Shown here one piece after another: positions 32,294 to 40,404 of a DNA stretch of 42,041 bases. This DNA comes from CANHBY01 sp046342195 (GTDB taxonomy: Bacteria; Pseudomonadota; Gammaproteobacteria; Burkholderiales; Burkholderiaceae_C). Position numbers and translations under genes: made by a program. The notes beneath the pieces are model-generated. The model saw nothing but the letters and a program-made list of their open reading frames with translations, was not told the DNA's origin and ran no database searches. The stretch covers positions 1-42,041 of the forward strand of contig JBKDQE010000006.1 of assembly GCA_046342195.1 (NCBI GenBank), in the 5' to 3' direction. Each line of letters starts with the position of its first letter. The first letter of the stretch is position 1.

Positions 32294-32938
32294 ATGTCTC
32301 AATTTTTTGAAATTCACCCTCAAAACCCTCAGCCCCGTTTGCTCAAAGTGGCAGCCCAAATTCTGCATACTGGCGGTATTTTGGCCGTTCCCACAGATTC
32401 AAGCTACGCTTTCGTTTGCCATTTAGACGACAAATCAGCCGCTGAAAACCTGCGTCAATTGCGAAGCCTCAACGACAAACACCTCTTGACTCTTTTGTGT
32501 AGAGACCTCAGCGAGTTGGCCCATTATGCTCGGGTAGACAACCGCCAATACCGGTTATTGAAACTCGGTACACCGGGCCCATATACCTTTATTCTGGAGG
32601 CCACCAAAGAAGTTCCGCGGCGGCTGTCGAGCCCTTCCAGGCGAACCATCGGCTTGAGGGTTCCCGACCATCCCATCACGCAGGCCTTGCTTGAGTATTT
32701 TGGGCAACCCTTGCTGGCAACAACCTTGATTCCCGCAGGAGAATCTGACCCATTGAATGATGCCCACGACATTCGCGGCCGCTATGAAAAGCACATTGCG
32801 GCCGTGATTGATGCCGGCCCCGCCACGATGCAGCCCACAACCGTGATCGATCTATCCTCAGAGCCACCGCGCTTGCTGCGCCAAGGGGCCGGGCTTTTGA
32901 GCCAACTGGGGCTGTCAGCACAAGAATTGACAGGCTGA
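32294..32938 (+). CDS. yciO: YciO/Sua5-type RNA-binding-like protein
   Basis: A 214-residue single YrdC-like domain. Early G-G-I-L-A-V-P-T-D-S-S-Y-A (family P-T-x-T-x-Y), the loop L-N-D-K-H-L-L-T-L-L, G-P-Y-T-F-I-L and R-T-I-G-L-R-V-P-D-H show the fold. Unlike TsaC/Sua5 it lacks the K-x-R pair in the usual place (here N-D-K-H), which matches the YciO subgroup whose activity is weak or unsettled. The frame is open upstream through repeat copy C; ATG 32294 is the first with family-like sequence. A true Sua5 is encoded at 35580-36578. Confidence 0.88.
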   Translation: MSQFFEIHPQNPQPRLLKVAAQILHTGGILAVPTDSSYAFVCHLDDKSAAENLRQLRSLNDKHLLTLLCRDLSELAHYARVDNRQYRLLKLGTPGPYTFILEATKEVPRRLSSPSRRTIGLRVPDHPITQALLEYFGQPLLATTLIPAGESDPLNDAHDIRGRYEKHIAAVIDAGPATMQPTTVIDLSSEPPRLLRQGAGLLSQLGLSAQELTG

Positions 32939-32951
32939 CCGAGCGCCAAGC

Positions 32952-33317
32952 TCAAACAGACGAAGCAATGGCTGCTGTCACTACCATTTCCACTTTCCAG
33001 CCGGGGCTGGCCAAAGCAGACTGAACGGTCGCTCGGGGAGGCGCATGGCTTGGGGCCACCCAGGCATCCCAAACCTCGTTCATGCCGGCAAAATCAGCCA
33101 GATCCGCCAGGTGAATCTCGACCCTCAAAATATGCGACTTGTCAGTTTGAGCCTCGGCCAAAAGTTTGTCGATGGCCTCAAGAACCTGACGTGTTTGCCC
33201 CCGGATATCTTGAGTGGCATCAGCAGCCACTTGGCCAGCCAGAAATACCATTCCGTTGAAAATGGCCATTTCAGAAAGGCGTTTGCCGACATGAAAACGT
33301 TGAATGGGGTTTGTCAT
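32952..33317 (-). CDS. RidA-family protein
   Basis: A 121-residue member of the RidA (YjgF/YER057c) family, enzymes that hydrolyse reactive enamine/imine intermediates. The catalytic Arg lies in P-P-R-A-T-V-Q, and L-A-G-Q-V-A and the R-V-E-I-H-L-A-D-L region complete the fold. The motif set fits the RidA subgroups lacking the full archetype pattern, so the exact substrate is open. The start overlaps the plsY stop by four bases, so it is translated together with plsY. Confidence 0.88.
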   Translation of the reverse strand: MTNPIQRFHVGKRLSEMAIFNGMVFLAGQVAADATQDIRGQTRQVLEAIDKLLAEAQTDKSHILRVEIHLADLADFAGMNEVWDAWVAPSHAPPRATVQSALASPGWKVEMVVTAAIASSV

Positions 33318-33994
33318 GGGGGTTGATTTTCAGAATGAAAAGAAGGGCCCGGAGGGGTCACAAGCATCGAAGACGGCGAAGAACGTGCACCCAGCTTGCT
33401 TTCAGTGCCTTGAAGCAGTTTTTTGATATTGCCCCGATGGCGCCATACCAGCAGTGCACTGATGAAAAAAACCGCCAAGGTGTGAGACTGTAGTCTGAAA
33501 TCACTCATGAATAATTGGTACAGAGGTGCCAGCCCCGCGGCGATCAAAGCGGCCAAAGAAGAATATCGAAAAGTCGCAGCCACCAGCATCCAGGTGAGCC
33601 AAGTTGCCAGCCCGAGCCAGGGGTTCATGGCTAACAAAACACCGGCCGCCGTCGCCACCCCTTTGCCTCCCTTGAATTTAAAAAAAACGGGCCAAAGGTG
33701 CCCAAGAAACGCTGCAATTGCCACCCCGGCCACTGTTTCACCAGAAAAGAGCCCCAGAGTCACACAGCGCTGAGCAAGCCAAACGGGTACAACGCCTTTC
33801 AGTGCGTCAAACAACAAGGTCAGCAAGGCGGCTCCTTTGTGGCCAGACCTCAATACATTGGTGGCTCCTGGATTCCCTGAGCCATAACTGCGAGGATCAC
33901 TGAGCCCCAAACACCGACTGACGATGACAGCAAACGAGAGCGAACCAATCAAATAAGCCAGACACACAGCACACAAAGGGAGCACAAAATCCAT
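33314..33994 (-). CDS. plsY: Glycerol-3-phosphate acyltransferase PlsY
   Basis: A 226-residue integral membrane enzyme that acylates glycerol 3-phosphate with acyl phosphate, the first step of phospholipid synthesis. Conserved loops are visible: Y-G-S-G-N-P-G-A-T-N-V-L-R-S-G (near residue 40), D-A-L-K-G and G-H-L-W-P-V-F-F-K-F-K-G-G-K-G-V-A-T-A. About five membrane helices are seen. The C-terminal ~30 residues are Ser/Pro-rich and extend beyond most homologues. The stop overlaps ridA. Confidence 0.95.
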   Translation of the reverse strand: MDFVLPLCAVCLAYLIGSLSFAVIVSRCLGLSDPRSYGSGNPGATNVLRSGHKGAALLTLLFDALKGVVPVWLAQRCVTLGLFSGETVAGVAIAAFLGHLWPVFFKFKGGKGVATAAGVLLAMNPWLGLATWLTWMLVAATFRYSSLAALIAAGLAPLYQLFMSDFRLQSHTLAVFFISALLVWRHRGNIKKLLQGTESKLGARSSPSSMLVTPPGPSFHSENQPP

Positions 33995-34084
33995 GTTGAA
34001 TCGAAAGGGTCAAAAAGTAAATGGTGATGGAAGTTTGGCAAAAATTTGGCCTGCTCGGGAGGTTCAATAGATCAGTTCAGTGCG

Positions 34085-35080
34085 TTATTGGGCTCCCCCC
34101 ACTGATTCCAACTGACGAGCACGCAGCCGGGCTTGAACAGCTTCCAGTTGAGACATCCATGAAGCGGAATGAACGGCCTCGGCTTGAACCATCGCCTTGG
34201 CTGCCCCAGAAAGATCGCCCAGATCCAGCAAAGTATGGATCAAATTGATCCAGGCGGGCAAACTATCATGCAGCAGGGCAACGGCCTGATAGGCATTGGC
34301 CGCCGCATTTTTTTGCCCTGTCGCGTACAGGCTATTGGCCAAACCCATTTGGAGAGTGAGATTTCTTGGCCAGCGCGCCAAAGCGCTCTGATACACCTTC
34401 ACGGCCTGATCCGGCTTTCCCGTCCGCTCAAAACCAATACTCGCCTCCAAGACCGTTTTTTCTTCTGCCGTCAAAGGCCAGCGCCCCGGTTCTTGAACCA
34501 CAAAAGCCCATGATCCTGCACGCACCCAAGTATGCTCAAAAGTTCTCATCGACATGATTTCCCGTTCCAGGGGTCCTGATCGTAGCATCACGGTTCCGGC
34601 GGCCAAGTCATAGCCCACCAGAACTGCGTAATGCCAAGCGGGGGCGATACTCAACCCCAGGTTCAAAAACACCACCACGGGCTGACCCTCGGCGACCTCG
34701 GTGAATAAAGCTTTGATACGACCAGGCAATCGAGTGGGTACCCGCCCGAATCGACGTGCAGCGGCCAACATTTCAGTTTGTAAACTGCCCTGACGGGAAG
34801 GCAGGTAAACGGCCTTGCCCAGATCATCAGGCGTGACAGAAACCCCCTGAGCCACCATCACGGTGGCCAAAGCTGCAGGGCCACAGTGAAACTCAGTTTG
34901 AGGGAAAAATGGCGTTTGAATGAGCTCGACAGCATCAGGCAAGCCCGTCTGAGGCGTTGATACCGAACGCACCGCCTGCTGTTCACGCAGGGTTTGTGTT
35001 TGTATGGCAGTGCAGCCTGCTAAAGAGCCAGCAAAGCAAAATAACAGGCCCCAGACAAGGGGCCTGCAATATCCAACCAC
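34085..35080 (-). CDS. PA2778-type lipoprotein cysteine peptidase with TPR-like C-terminus
   Basis: A 331-residue lipoprotein: lipobox L-A-G-C with the lipidated Cys 23. Residues ~50-190 form a C39-like papain-fold peptidase, with Cys 66 in H-C-G-P-A-A-L-A-T-V-M, His 150 in A-W-H-Y-A-V-L-V-G-Y-D and Asp 158. The C-terminal ~120 residues contain TPR-like helical pairs (A-L-A-R-W-P-R-N-L-T-L, then N-A-A-A-N-A-Y-Q-A-V). This layout is the PA2778 family, named after a Pseudomonas protein and always linked to PA2779. It lies 4 bp after the PA2779-like gene. Substrate unknown. Confidence 0.82.
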   Translation of the reverse strand: MVGYCRPLVWGLLFCFAGSLAGCTAIQTQTLREQQAVRSVSTPQTGLPDAVELIQTPFFPQTEFHCGPAALATVMVAQGVSVTPDDLGKAVYLPSRQGSLQTEMLAAARRFGRVPTRLPGRIKALFTEVAEGQPVVVFLNLGLSIAPAWHYAVLVGYDLAAGTVMLRSGPLEREIMSMRTFEHTWVRAGSWAFVVQEPGRWPLTAEEKTVLEASIGFERTGKPDQAVKVYQSALARWPRNLTLQMGLANSLYATGQKNAAANAYQAVALLHDSLPAWINLIHTLLDLGDLSGAAKAMVQAEAVHSASWMSQLEAVQARLRARQLESVGGAQ

Positions 35081-35084
35081 CCGA

Positions 35085-35486
35085 TTAACGAGCCGATCGA
35101 CTCATAGGAAAGACCTTGGTGTAGCCCAAAATATCAGTCAAGAGCAAAATCCCGAAAACCAATATGATGGTCGCCACAATATCTCCCGCCCCAGCAGGGG
35201 CGGAATCAATTTGCTCGGCCATGCGCGACACTTCCGTATCAGACAGTGCGGCAATGCGCGCCCGGGCTTGTTCCGGGCTGACCCCGCGCTCTTGCAGGGC
35301 TGATACCACTTCGGCCCGATCCAGGGCCGACAACACATAAGCACGTGCTGTGCTGTCTGTCATAATAGCTTGGCTGGCAGCCAGCTGCTCGGTACTGATG
35401 GGGGCGGCCTGAGCCGTCTGGAGGAGGCCAGAAAAACTCACGCTCATTGCCACAACAACCGACAAAACCCGGCAAATTTTAAACAT
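35085..35486 (-). CDS. PA2779-type small exported membrane protein
   Basis: A 133-residue protein: a signal peptide (about 1-28, ending A-Q-A-A), a helical region (S-T-E-Q-L-A-A, then A-R-A-Y-V-L-S-A-L-D-R-A-E-V-V-S-A-L-Q-E-R-G-like pattern), and a C-terminal membrane helix (D-I-V-A-T-I-I-L-V-F-G-I-L-L-L-T-D-I). It matches the PA2779 family, whose members pair with a PA2778-like peptidase, as here. A clear ribosome site (AGAAGGAG) precedes the ATG. The function of the pair is unknown; processing of an envelope partner is a possibility only. Confidence 0.82.
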   Translation of the reverse strand: MFKICRVLSVVVAMSVSFSGLLQTAQAAPISTEQLAASQAIMTDSTARAYVLSALDRAEVVSALQERGVSPEQARARIAALSDTEVSRMAEQIDSAPAGAGDIVATIILVFGILLLTDILGYTKVFPMSRSAR

Positions 35487-35579
35487 CAGACAAACTCCTT
35501 CTGGTTGATCTTCATGAGAGCATACACCGAGCCGAGATCAGCGTAAACAGGATGATCCTGGTCTTTTTGATCGCAGCCA

Positions 35580-36578
35580 TTATTGAGTAGCTGCTTCTGA
35601 GGCTGCCGAAGCACGAATCAGGCGGTCTCGTACGCCATCCCATGGTGGTTGCGAGGGCGGCTCTTCAACCCAAATAATCTGCTGCCCCCGTTCATCAAAC
35701 TCACGCAATACTGCAAACAGCTCATGAGCAGCTGCGGCAGCATCATTGGGCATTTGGCGGAGCTGTATTCCAGAAGGCAGTTTATGTAACGCCGATCGTG
35801 CATAAACTCCCAGCTTCACGGGGCTTGGTCCGAGAATTTGAAGCGCCGCCTCGAGTTGTTTGTGGGTCATGAGACGCAGCTTGGCGCTCGGAGCATAGTG
35901 AGCCTCAAGCGTCCCAGAGGCCTTAGGAGAATATCGATCGGGCTCTCCCAGAGGCTGGCCCACCACAGACTCAATCTCACCAGATGTCAACATGCCCGGA
36001 CGAAGCACCGTAGGCTGTGCCCGTGTGCAATCAACAATTGTCGACTCAATGCCAATCGGGCAAGGCCCTCCATCCAGCACCCAAAGCGCCTCATCAAACT
36101 CATCGCTCACATGCCGCGCTGTGGTGGGGCTGACTCGGCCAAACCGATTGGCACTGGGCGCAGCCACGCCCCTGACCCCGAGATTTTGGGCAGCATTCAA
36201 TAGTGCCACCGCTACAGGGTGGGCAGGGCACCGAAGCCCCACACTGGCTTGCCCCCCGGCGGCAGCCTCAGCCAGATCACGACGACGGGGCAATATCAAA
36301 GTCAACGGGCCAGGCCAGAAAGCATCAGCGAGCTGTTGAGCGAGCAGTGGCCAATCGGCCGCAAAATGTCGGGCCGATGCGGTGTCGGGCACATGGACAA
36401 TCAGTGGATGATCGCTGGGCCGGCCTTTGGCTTCGAAAATACGTGCCACAGCGGCATCGTCATCCGCTCGTGCCCCCAAGCCATAGACGGTTTCGGTCGG
36501 AAAAGCCACCAAGTCACCGTCTGCCAGGCGCTGAGCCGCTTGCTGTATGTGAAGAAAATGGCGGCCGTCTAAAATCAT
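35580..36578 (-). CDS. tsaC: L-threonylcarbamoyladenylate synthase (Sua5 type)
   Basis: Makes threonylcarbamoyl-AMP for t6A in tRNAs reading ANN codons. The 332-residue protein has the YrdC domain (about 1-205: F-P-T-E-T-V-Y-G-L-G, K-G-R-P-S-D-H-P-L-I-V, P-S-A-N-R-F-G-R-V-S-P-T-T-A) and an added C-terminal Sua5 domain (about 215-330), joined by the A-S-G-T-L-E-A-H-Y-A-P linker. So it is the long Sua5 form rather than the short TsaC. It follows purK, probably in the same direction of transcription. Confidence 0.93.
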   Translation of the reverse strand: MILDGRHFLHIQQAAQRLADGDLVAFPTETVYGLGARADDDAAVARIFEAKGRPSDHPLIVHVPDTASARHFAADWPLLAQQLADAFWPGPLTLILPRRRDLAEAAAGGQASVGLRCPAHPVAVALLNAAQNLGVRGVAAPSANRFGRVSPTTARHVSDEFDEALWVLDGGPCPIGIESTIVDCTRAQPTVLRPGMLTSGEIESVVGQPLGEPDRYSPKASGTLEAHYAPSAKLRLMTHKQLEAALQILGPSPVKLGVYARSALHKLPSGIQLRQMPNDAAAAAHELFAVLREFDERGQQIIWVEEPPSQPPWDGVRDRLIRASAASEAATQ

Positions 36579-36600
36579 GGCGATGGGGTGTCAAAGAGTT

Positions 36601-36626
36601 AAAAAAATCTCATTTGTAAGCATGAG
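36601..36626 (-). terminator. Possible intrinsic terminator between purK and sua5
   Basis: On the minus strand CTCAT and ATGAG (36622-36626 and 36609-36613) form a 5 bp stem with an 8-base loop, followed by a T run (A run 36601-36607 on plus). The stem is short, so termination may be partial. Confidence 0.35.
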
Positions 36627-36640
36627 CTCCGTCTGAAGCT

Positions 36641-37819
36641 TCAGAAACTCGGCAAACCAAGGTATTCAGCCGCTTTTCTGGCCACCAACTCAGCTTCTTC
36701 AAGCTTAGGTGCTGTCACTGTCAAATGCCCCATTTTTCGGCCAGGGCGTGGTTCTGTTTTGCCATAAAGGTGAAGGTGGACACCCGGCAAAGCCAGCACA
36801 TCGTCCCAAGGGGGTGTTTGCGGCGATCCACCAGCCCACCAAAGATCACCCAGAAGGTTGAGCATGACCGCACTGGAGTGCAGGCGTGGCTGTACCAAGG
36901 GGCTGTTCGTCAATGTTCGAACCTGCAATTCAAACTGGGAAATATCGCAGGCATCAATACTGTAGTGGCCAGAATTATGGGGGCGCGGGGCCATTTCATT
37001 GGCCAACAGTGAGCCGTCTTGAAGAACGAAAAATTCGACACAAAGAACCCCTACATAATTCAGGGATGCAGCAAGACGGCGAGCCGAGCTCAAGGCTTGT
37101 TCAGCCAACTCAGCACTTACTCCGGGGGCTGGAACCCTGGTCACCGCCAAAATACCCTCTCGATGAAGATTATGCTGAACTGGCAGGTGCACTGTTTTGC
37201 CGTCGGCCCGGCGAGCAACGATCACACTGATCTCAAACGACAGCGGCAATTTTTTTTCTAAGAGACAGGGGGCTTGTGCCAAGCTGTTCCAAGCTGCCGA
37301 CAACTCTTCACGGGTCTGCACATGAACTTGGCCCTTGCCGTCGTAGCCCCAGCGCACGGTTTTCAAAATGCCTGGCAGCAGATCATCTTCGACCTGTTCG
37401 AGGGCTTGAAAACCATCAATCAAACAATGTGGAGCGCAGGAAACACGGCTACGAAGAAAATGGGCCTTTTCTGCCATACGATCCTGGCATACCTTAACCG
37501 CTTCAGCCAACGGTGCTACGGGCCGACGCTGCGCCAACCAGGCCAAAGAGTGGGCCGGTACATTTTCGAACTCAGTAGTCACTGCATCGCAGCGATCAGC
37601 GAGATGAGTCAAGCCCTGAGATGACTCATAGGGGGTGGCGATGTGGTCGTAAGCCGTCAGGCCGGCTGGGCTGACAGCCTCAGGATCAAGAACCACCACA
37701 CCATAACCCATTTCCTGAGCAGCCTGCACAAACATGCGACCCAGCTGACCGCCCCCTAACACACCCAAGGTTCCTCCTGGGGCAATAAACCTTTGATCCA
37801 CTGAATCCACTGAATTCAT
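36641..37819 (-). CDS. purK: N5-carboxyaminoimidazole ribonucleotide synthase PurK
   Basis: PurK uses ATP and bicarbonate to carboxylate AIR in purine synthesis. The 392-residue ATP-grasp protein starts with the G-V-L-G-G-G-Q-L-G-R-M Rossmann-like segment and carries T-E-F-E-N-V-P, K-T-V-R-W-G-Y-D-G-K-G-Q, and N-E-M-A-P-R-P-H-N-S-G-H-Y, the standard PurK motifs. Length is typical. It lies 31 bp downstream of purE, forming the usual purEK operon. Confidence 0.96.
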   Translation of the reverse strand: MNSVDSVDQRFIAPGGTLGVLGGGQLGRMFVQAAQEMGYGVVVLDPEAVSPAGLTAYDHIATPYESSQGLTHLADRCDAVTTEFENVPAHSLAWLAQRRPVAPLAEAVKVCQDRMAEKAHFLRSRVSCAPHCLIDGFQALEQVEDDLLPGILKTVRWGYDGKGQVHVQTREELSAAWNSLAQAPCLLEKKLPLSFEISVIVARRADGKTVHLPVQHNLHREGILAVTRVPAPGVSAELAEQALSSARRLAASLNYVGVLCVEFFVLQDGSLLANEMAPRPHNSGHYSIDACDISQFELQVRTLTNSPLVQPRLHSSAVMLNLLGDLWWAGGSPQTPPWDDVLALPGVHLHLYGKTEPRPGRKMGHLTVTAPKLEEAELVARKAAEYLGLPSF

Positions 37820-37850
37820 CCTCTGCCACTCCCTTTTGCGTCACCAGCTT

Positions 37851-38372
37851 TTAGGTCAAATTGGCCGTCATGTCACGCGCCGATTCAGTTTGTCGAGCCC
37901 GATACGCCTCTAGTTTGACACGCAACTCCGGGTGCTCGGTAGCCAGCATCGCCACGGCAAACAAAGCCGCATTTGAAGCGCCGGCGGCTCCGATGGCAAA
38001 GGTGGCCACCGGAATGCCTTTAGGCATTTGGACAATCGAGTATAAAGAGTCCATGCCCTGTAAATGGCGGCTGACTACAGGCACGCCAAGCACGGGCACG
38101 GTGGTTTTTGCAGCCAACATGCCGGGCAAGTGTGCAGCGCCACCGGCTCCGGCAATAATGGCACGCAAACCCCGAGCGACCGCAGACTCTGCGTAAGCAA
38201 ACATATCGTCGGGCATTCGGTGTGCTGAGAGCACCCGGGTTTCAAAAGAAATGCCAAATTCTGTGAGAATCTCAGTGGCAAGCCGCAGGGTTTCCCAGTC
38301 ACTGCTTGAGCCCATTACCACACCAACCCACACTGGGTCGTTTTTGGAGAATTTATTCGTTGCGCTGCTCAT
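37851..38372 (-). CDS. purE: N5-CAIR mutase PurE
   Basis: PurE converts N5-CAIR to CAIR. The 173-residue protein has V-V-M-G-S-S-S-D-W near the start, S-A-H-R-M-P with the catalytic His, G-A-G-G-A-A-H-L-P-G-M and G-V-P-V-V-S-R. The frame is open to 38444, but those residues come from the region containing the solo repeat end; ATG 38372 gives the right length. It is divergent from the CnoX-like gene. Confidence 0.95.
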   Translation of the reverse strand: MSSATNKFSKNDPVWVGVVMGSSSDWETLRLATEILTEFGISFETRVLSAHRMPDDMFAYAESAVARGLRAIIAGAGGAAHLPGMLAAKTTVPVLGVPVVSRHLQGMDSLYSIVQMPKGIPVATFAIGAAGASNAALFAVAMLATEHPELRVKLEAYRARQTESARDMTANLT

Positions 38373-38398
38373 GAGTTTTCCGTGTTTAATGAGGCCAA

Positions 38399-38428
38399 GA
38401 AATCTCTGCAAAATCCATCCTTGATGAG
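38399..38428 (+). repeat. Repeat family 1, copy D (solo end)
   Basis: Only the terminal part is present: GAAATCTCTGCAAAA followed by TCCATCCTTGATGAG, which aligns with the left ends of copies A and C. It lies upstream of purE. Confidence 0.5.
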
Positions 38429-38587
38429 CAGGGCTTGGTCGCATGGTAAATGCAAACCGGATGGCGCAGTCTGTAGCCCAGACCCCACCACCACTTGATC
38501 TCTACCCTAACTAAGCTCTATCAGCTGTCCGATTGTAGGCGCCTGCGCTTCATTTGACCCTTGGCAAACTATCACCCATCCTTGACT

Positions 38588-39529
38588 ATGATCGATATCA
38601 CTCTGCAAAATCTGGATACTGAATTGGTTCAGGGCTCGTCCCAACAACCTGTGTTGCTTGACATCTGGGCCCCCTGGTGTGCTCCGTGCAAAGCGCTTGG
38701 GCCGGTGCTCGAAAAACTCGAGGCTGCCTATGAGGGGCGTTTCAAGCTCGCCAAGCTCAACTCCGACGAGCAGCCCCAAATTGCGGCCCAGCTTTCTCAA
38801 ATGTTTGGCGTGCGCAGCATCCCGTTTTGTGTGCTGTTTAAAGAGGGCAGGCCCGTTGACGGATTCGTTGGTGCTTTGCCTGAACTTAAAATCCGTGAAT
38901 TCCTTGACAAGCATATTCCCAGTTCTGATGATCTGGCCGCCCAAGAAGACATGGCCGAGGCCGAACAACTCCTGGCAGAAGGTCAGGTCGGTGATGCACT
39001 GTCCAAACTCGAAGAAGCCTTGGCACTCAACCCTGACAATGACGCAGCCCGAGCAGACTATGTGCGTGCACTTTTGCAGCAACAGCAGTGGGCTGCTGCG
39101 CGCGAAGTCATGGCTACGGCTCCAGGCAAAATCTTGCTTGATGCTCGCCTTGGGGCGCTTGAGCACTGGCTGCAGGCGGGTGAAAATTTGGCACAAGGGC
39201 GCAGCATTGACACGCTCCGTGAGAACATCAATACAAACAAACGTGATTTTACGGCCCGATTTGAATTGGCCCAACGTCTCTTCGCGGGGGCTCAGTTTAC
39301 CCAAGCCCTGGATGAACTGCTGGAAATTTTGATCCGCGACAAATCCTGGAACCAGGAACTGGCTCGTAAAACCTATGTGGCCATTTTGGAACTAATGCAC
39401 AAACCTGCCCCCAAAACCAAGGCCGAAGGACCTAAGGGCACCTTGGAACTGGCCGGGCATGTCACTTCCCAATCTTCCGATCCGGTGCTCGATTCATATC
39501 GGCGCAAGCTCAGCATGGCCTTGTTTTGA
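38588..39529 (+). CDS. cnoX: CnoX-like thioredoxin with C-terminal TPR region
   Basis: A 313-residue cytoplasmic protein. The N-terminal thioredoxin fold (about 1-110) has the active site W-C-A-P-C at 30-34, and the C-terminal ~190 residues are helical and TPR-like (A-E-Q-L-L-A-E-G-Q-V-G-D-A-L-S-K-L-E-E-A-L-A-L-N-P pattern). This is the CnoX/YbbN layout, a chaperone-redoxin that protects proteins during oxidative stress and hands them to GroEL. E. coli CnoX has lost the C-x-x-C, while this one keeps it, so disulfide chemistry is likely. ATG 38588 gives a standard thioredoxin start. Confidence 0.88.
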   Translation: MIDITLQNLDTELVQGSSQQPVLLDIWAPWCAPCKALGPVLEKLEAAYEGRFKLAKLNSDEQPQIAAQLSQMFGVRSIPFCVLFKEGRPVDGFVGALPELKIREFLDKHIPSSDDLAAQEDMAEAEQLLAEGQVGDALSKLEEALALNPDNDAARADYVRALLQQQQWAAAREVMATAPGKILLDARLGALEHWLQAGENLAQGRSIDTLRENINTNKRDFTARFELAQRLFAGAQFTQALDELLEILIRDKSWNQELARKTYVAILELMHKPAPKTKAEGPKGTLELAGHVTSQSSDPVLDSYRRKLSMALF

Positions 39530-39651
39530 TCTTGAAACAGCGGCTCAATGATGATTGATGCGGTCGTCCATCCTTCCTTGACAGGCCGAGCTCAATTTCA
39601 TAGTGTAGGCATAGGTGCTGGTGTGGTTCACCGTAAATAGCACGTCAAGCT

Positions 39652-39679
39652 CCTCGCTTTTGTTCGCGAGGGGTTTTTT
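39652..39679 (+). terminator. Intrinsic terminator downstream of cnoX
   Basis: CCTCGC (39652-39657), an 8-base loop and GCGAGG (39666-39671), followed by GG and six T residues to 39679. The distance of ~120 bp from the cnoX stop is long but there is no other gene on this strand. Confidence 0.7.
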
Positions 39680-39721
39680 CTATGCTGTGGTCATCATCCC
39701 CTGACCCATAACGACCTCGCC

Positions 39722-39886
39722 GTCATGCTGCGCGCAGTCGCAGCATCCAGAAAACAAGAGGGGCAGGAGAGTGAAATCAATGAATAGGACGGACTGGGCG
39801 CCCATTCCTCAGCCACTGGCGTGCAGAATGAATGGCAAGACTGGATCGCAAATGTTTTAGATTCCGCGACTGACGCGCGGAATGAC
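39722..39886. repeat. Pair of REP-like hairpins
   Basis: Two related stem-loops in opposite orientation: ATGCTGCG with loop CGCAGT (39725-39746), and ATTCCGCG with loop ACTGACG (39861-39883). Both are framed by GTC and GAC. Both loops read ACTG when taken in the same orientation, but the stems differ by paired changes that keep pairing intact. The intergenic stretch 39530-39914 has no other coding or RNA candidate that I can support. Confidence 0.55.
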
Positions 39887-39914
39887 AAAATGCTGGTTCG
39901 GGCCTTCGCTCCGC

Positions 39915-40349
39915 TCAGCGAATCTGCAACCTTCGTGCCGAAGACCCTACTCGTTTTGGTAAAGTCAATTCAAGAATCCCATTTTCATATTTGGCACTGG
40001 CCCGAGATTCGTCAACAGGAATCGCCAAAGACAAGCTTCTTGTGGCGTATCCTTGCTGTCGTTCTCGGCGAATATAACGCCCTTCCGCAAGGCTTTCTTC
40101 TTTGCTGCTTTTTAACTCAGCCCGAATGGTCACAAGGTTGTTGTCAATTTGGATATCCACATCTTCTTTTCTAACCCCCGGAATGTCGGCTTTGATGATG
40201 TAATTATTGTCCGTTTCACTGATATCCATTCGAATGCTCGGGCTGCCCGTTAAGAGAGGGCTTTCAAGTGGCCAAGCACGAAACAGATTGCGAAAAACAT
40301 CTTCAAAGCTACCTAGTGCGAGGGGCTCAATGGCGCGCAATTCATTCAT
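39915..40349 (-). CDS. Small heat-shock protein Hsp20
   Basis: A 144-residue chaperone holding unfolded proteins. The alpha-crystallin domain (about 38-135) shows I-R-M-D-I-S-E-T, I-K-A-D-I-P-G-V-R-K-E-D-V, and Y-E-N-G-I-L-E-L-T-L-P-K. The C-terminus ends with R-R-L-Q-I-R, a short extension. A strong ribosome site (AAAAGGAG) stands before ATG 40349. The frame is open to 40421, but the ribosome site decides the start. It is downstream of the BON-domain gene, likely one stress operon. Confidence 0.93.
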   Translation of the reverse strand: MNELRAIEPLALGSFEDVFRNLFRAWPLESPLLTGSPSIRMDISETDNNYIIKADIPGVRKEDVDIQIDNNLVTIRAELKSSKEESLAEGRYIRRERQQGYATRSLSLAIPVDESRASAKYENGILELTLPKRVGSSARRLQIR

Positions 40350-40404
40350 TTGGTTTCTCCTTTTGGCATGTTCAAAAAAACATTCAGCTGTTACTTCTGT
40401 GGCC

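Noticed and set aside
38507..39304. 265-codon minus-strand frame opposite cnoX
   Set aside because: Antisense to a gene with clear thioredoxin and TPR motifs; no motif of its own.
39694..40174. Frames of 64 and 117 codons near the REP-like hairpins and hsp20
   Set aside because: They cross the hairpin repeats or run antisense to hsp20; composition looks non-coding.
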